Origin: B4-G1 sp964393895
GTDB taxonomy: Bacteria; Chloroflexota; Anaerolineae; B4-G1
Direction: 5' to 3'
Assembly: GCA_964393895.1 (NCBI GenBank)
Contig: CAYMWP010000002.1
Coordinates: 76,580 to 140,579, forward strand
Length of the DNA stretch: 64,000 bases
The position numbers and the translations under genes were made by a program. The number at the start of each line of letters is the position of its first letter. Positions within the stretch are counted from its first letter, which is position 1. Below the pieces are notes generated by a model. The model saw only the letters and a list, made by a program, of their open reading frames with translations. It was not told the origin of the DNA and did no database searches. Positions 61,854-64,000 of the stretch are shown piece by piece.

Positions 61854-63812
61854 TTATTGTCCTGCCATCCCAGTTCCATCGAACGCCTCAATGTTCCACA
61901 ACTCGAGGTACTCGCCGGGATCCAGAACCACGCCGCTCATCCCTGGGCGCACGGCGACCACTTTGGGCACAAAGTACAACGGCAGAACGGGTAAATCGTG
62001 GGAAAAGATACGTTGGGCCTCGTTGTGAAAGCGGATATAGTCGTCCGTTCCCGGAAGCGCGTCAGACGCCGCATAGCAAGCTGCGTCGTACTCGGCGTTG
62101 GCATAGCCGGGATTGTTGCTCGCGGCCCACCAGTTCTCAGGAGCAGGGATCTCGGAGGAAAGGTATAGCCAGCACGGTGCGTCGAGACCGTTCAGCCAAG
62201 AAAAGAGCGCCAGGTCGAATTGCCGCCCCAACACAGGACCGTCGGGGCCGTCGGCAAAGAACTCTTCATCTGGGAAATACTGCACCGCCAGCCCAACGCC
62301 GCAGTCAGCCAGATTCTCGACCAGGATGCCGGCCACCTGCTCGCGAGCCGGGTCGCCTTCGGTCGTGAAGAGGGTGACGGTGAAAGGTGCGCCGTCGTAG
62401 ATACCCGCCACGCCGCGAGCCTCCCGCACGCCGTCCTCGTCCTCGTCCAGCCAGCCCGCCTCCTCCAACAGAGAGCGACCTCCGGCGGGATTATAGTCCC
62501 AATGGTAGAGTTGGTAGCCAGCGTAAAGCGGATGCTCGGCGGCGACGTAACTGTGGGCAACGGCAGAGTCGCCGTAGGAGAACACCTCGCCCGCGATGCG
62601 CTCGCGGTCAATACACATCGCGATGGCCTGGCGCACCCGCTCTTCCCCAAAGAAATTCGAGCGATTATCCCACGTCGCTGACTCGATGCCAAAGTCCAAA
62701 TGCTCCCACTCGCCACTGGACGACGCGACCAATTGCACCGCGCCGGTTTCGGCAGCTTCCAGAAGCGGTGTCAGTTCCTCCCCTTCTATCACGTCCTGGG
62801 TGACGAGATCGCACTCGCCCACCGTGAGCATGTCGAGCGCCTGCCGCAGGTCAGGCACAAAGCGAAAGATGATGCGGTCGAGATAAGGCAGGCCCTCCGC
62901 AGCGCGAAAGTAGTGCGGGTTGCGCACCAACGTGATGCGTTCTGCCTCCACCCACTCCTCGACGACGAAAGGGCCCCAGCCCAACGGCTTGCGGTGCGCG
63001 ACCTCGGCGCTGAGCAACTGGTCAGCCTGGGCCACGCCCCACACGTGCCGGGGCAGCGGGGGGTAAAAGTTCAAAAAGTAAAGATAGGAGTAAGCGGTAT
63101 CGCGATAACCGGGCACGCTGCTCCAGACGAGCGTATGTTCACCCGCAGCGTCGTAGCTGGCGGTACGCTCCCGAAAGAAGCGCAGGTTGGGATTATCGAA
63201 TGCGCCGGCCAGCTCGAAGGAGTAAAGAAAGTCATCGGCGGTCAGTGGATGACCGTCCGCCCAGGTAACGTCGCTCCGCAGCGTGAACGTAACTACCACC
63301 TGCGTCATCGTGACCACTTCCCCCTCGAACGAAACCGGTTCGCCAGCGGCGTTGTATACGGCAGCGCCGGGGAGCAAGTCCACAACGTCCTCATTGACGT
63401 CCAGCACTCGTTCACCCTCCCTGACCTCGACGGTATGCACGACGACGTCTCCGTCGTCCAGGTTGGGGATTTTCTCCAGGATCACGGGCTGGAGTTGGTA
63501 CGAGCGGGTGTCAATCGGACCATCGTAGATCGCCTCCAGTACATTGCGGGCGGCGCGCGACGGACTGCCATAAATGAAAAGCGTATTCGGTTCAAAGGCC
63601 TGGCATATAGCGAGCTCTTTGGGCGGGAGGGGGGTTGGCGTGCCGGTGGGAGTTGTAGTGGGCACATCGGCAGGTTGAGTAGGGACAGGCAAGGAGGGAA
63701 CCAACGTAGGCAACACCACGGAGCCAAGATCGCTATTTACCAGCAAGACAGCCATGACCGCTCCGAATGACAGCAACACCAACGAGACAACGACCCATTT
63801 ACCACGCGCCAT
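61854..63812 (-). CDS. ABC-transporter solute-binding protein, family 5 (peptide/opine type)
   Basis: The 652-residue protein has an N-terminal membrane segment (about 6-27), a Thr/Pro linker and an SBP_bac_5 body. It shows VTFTLRSDVTWADGHPLTADDFLYSF (the family's consensus N-terminal motif, here in two parts) and later stretches such as RQAIAMCIDRERIAGEVF. Such proteins deliver oligopeptides or similar solutes to ABC permeases. No lipobox is visible, so it is held by its N-terminal helix. GGAGG lies eleven bases before the ATG. No permease gene is in the window, and the upstream region runs to the window edge. Confidence 0.9.
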   Translation of the reverse strand: MARGKWVVVSLVLLSFGAVMAVLLVNSDLGSVVLPTLVPSLPVPTQPADVPTTTPTGTPTPLPPKELAICQAFEPNTLFIYGSPSRAARNVLEAIYDGPIDTRSYQLQPVILEKIPNLDDGDVVVHTVEVREGERVLDVNEDVVDLLPGAAVYNAAGEPVSFEGEVVTMTQVVVTFTLRSDVTWADGHPLTADDFLYSFELAGAFDNPNLRFFRERTASYDAAGEHTLVWSSVPGYRDTAYSYLYFLNFYPPLPRHVWGVAQADQLLSAEVAHRKPLGWGPFVVEEWVEAERITLVRNPHYFRAAEGLPYLDRIIFRFVPDLRQALDMLTVGECDLVTQDVIEGEELTPLLEAAETGAVQLVASSSGEWEHLDFGIESATWDNRSNFFGEERVRQAIAMCIDRERIAGEVFSYGDSAVAHSYVAAEHPLYAGYQLYHWDYNPAGGRSLLEEAGWLDEDEDGVREARGVAGIYDGAPFTVTLFTTEGDPAREQVAGILVENLADCGVGLAVQYFPDEEFFADGPDGPVLGRQFDLALFSWLNGLDAPCWLYLSSEIPAPENWWAASNNPGYANAEYDAACYAASDALPGTDDYIRFHNEAQRIFSHDLPVLPLYFVPKVVAVRPGMSGVVLDPGEYLELWNIEAFDGTGMAGQ

Positions 63813-63902
63813 GCGATTTTAACCCTCCAATCTTTTGCCAAGTACAGTGATGCGAAATTTCGTTCTGCTTACGCTGGCCCACGCCGTCCCAAAGAGGCAG
63901 CG

Positions 63903-64000
63903 TCAGGCCCGCACATAGGCCGAAAAGCGCTCCAGCACCGGATCTCGAGTCTCAGTAGATCCAAAATTGCTCCCAAACGTGTCAGTTGACCTGTGAACTT
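63903..64000 (-). CDS. Possible C-terminal end of an unidentified protein (partial)
   Basis: An open frame from the right edge ends in TGA at 63903-63905. Its last residues read TRDPVLERFSAYVRA. The codon use looks coding, and the strand matches the downstream solute-binding gene, but about 32 residues are too few to identify a family. It may be noise. Confidence 0.3.
   Translation of the reverse strand, partial: VHRSTDTFGSNFGSTETRDPVLERFSAYVRA

Overview
The window reads as chromosomal DNA of a GC-rich bacterium that is most likely a member of the Chloroflexota (Anaerolineae-like). This placement is inference. It rests on secreted proteins with long Thr/Pro linkers, the VYLPLVLR-type motif in two of them, many large Ser/Thr-signalling proteins, and a rod-type mreB next to F-type ATPase genes. 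No rRNA, tRNA or CRISPR array was seen, and there are no phage structural genes.

Region by region. (1) 1-11982, minus strand: an exopolysaccharide/cell-surface glycan cluster. It holds a GT2 glycosyltransferase (cut by the window edge), an SGNH hydrolase-like protein, a hexapeptide acyltransferase, a Wzx-type flippase, a GT4 glycosyltransferase, a membrane-anchored alpha/alpha-barrel-like protein, an asparagine-synthase homologue, a heptose-type GHMP kinase, and a Wzz/Wzc-like co-polymerase kinase with an unexpected C-terminal HTH domain. Most of these genes overlap or abut. Two OmpR-type response regulators lie just upstream (11979-13903) and probably control the cluster. (2) 14217-16177: an insertion sequence with 9-bp target duplications and a frameshifted DDE transposase. 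(3) 16254-18258, minus: a DnaD-like replication protein and a helicase-loader ATPase that carries two AAA+ modules in tandem. (4) 18913-34021, plus: a Ser/Thr phosphosignalling island with two kinases, two PP2C phosphatases (one fused to a pseudokinase), three FHA proteins, two vWA proteins and two secreted proteins. (5) 34487-36227: a decayed permease and a second GHMP kinase. (6) 36296-41700, minus: mreB and the F1 genes atpA-G-D-C without the Fo/delta genes. (7) 42050-51625, plus: a pseudo-receiver regulator, then rpsB-tsf-pyrH-frr-uppS-cdsA, fbp, rho, a HAD protein and a PHP protein. (8) 51712-54900: two small ferredoxins (minus), an EamA transporter and L-serine dehydratase (plus). (9) 54918-59752, minus: a double substrate-binding lipoprotein, nadD, obg and rmlB. 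(10) 59883-63812: a TPR protein (plus) and a family-5 substrate-binding protein (minus).

How it works together. The left cluster builds and exports a surface polysaccharide, and rmlB (dTDP-sugar), uppS (lipid carrier) and the GHMP kinases could feed it. The signalling island looks like a self-contained reversible phosphorylation module. It has membrane kinases and phosphatases with extracellular sensor tails, FHA readers and vWA scaffolds, reminiscent of the TerY-type vWA/kinase/PP2C triads but larger. It is the best candidate here for an undescribed system. Several gene starts were moved from the longest possible ORF to a start with a better Shine-Dalgarno sequence, and each such entry says so.
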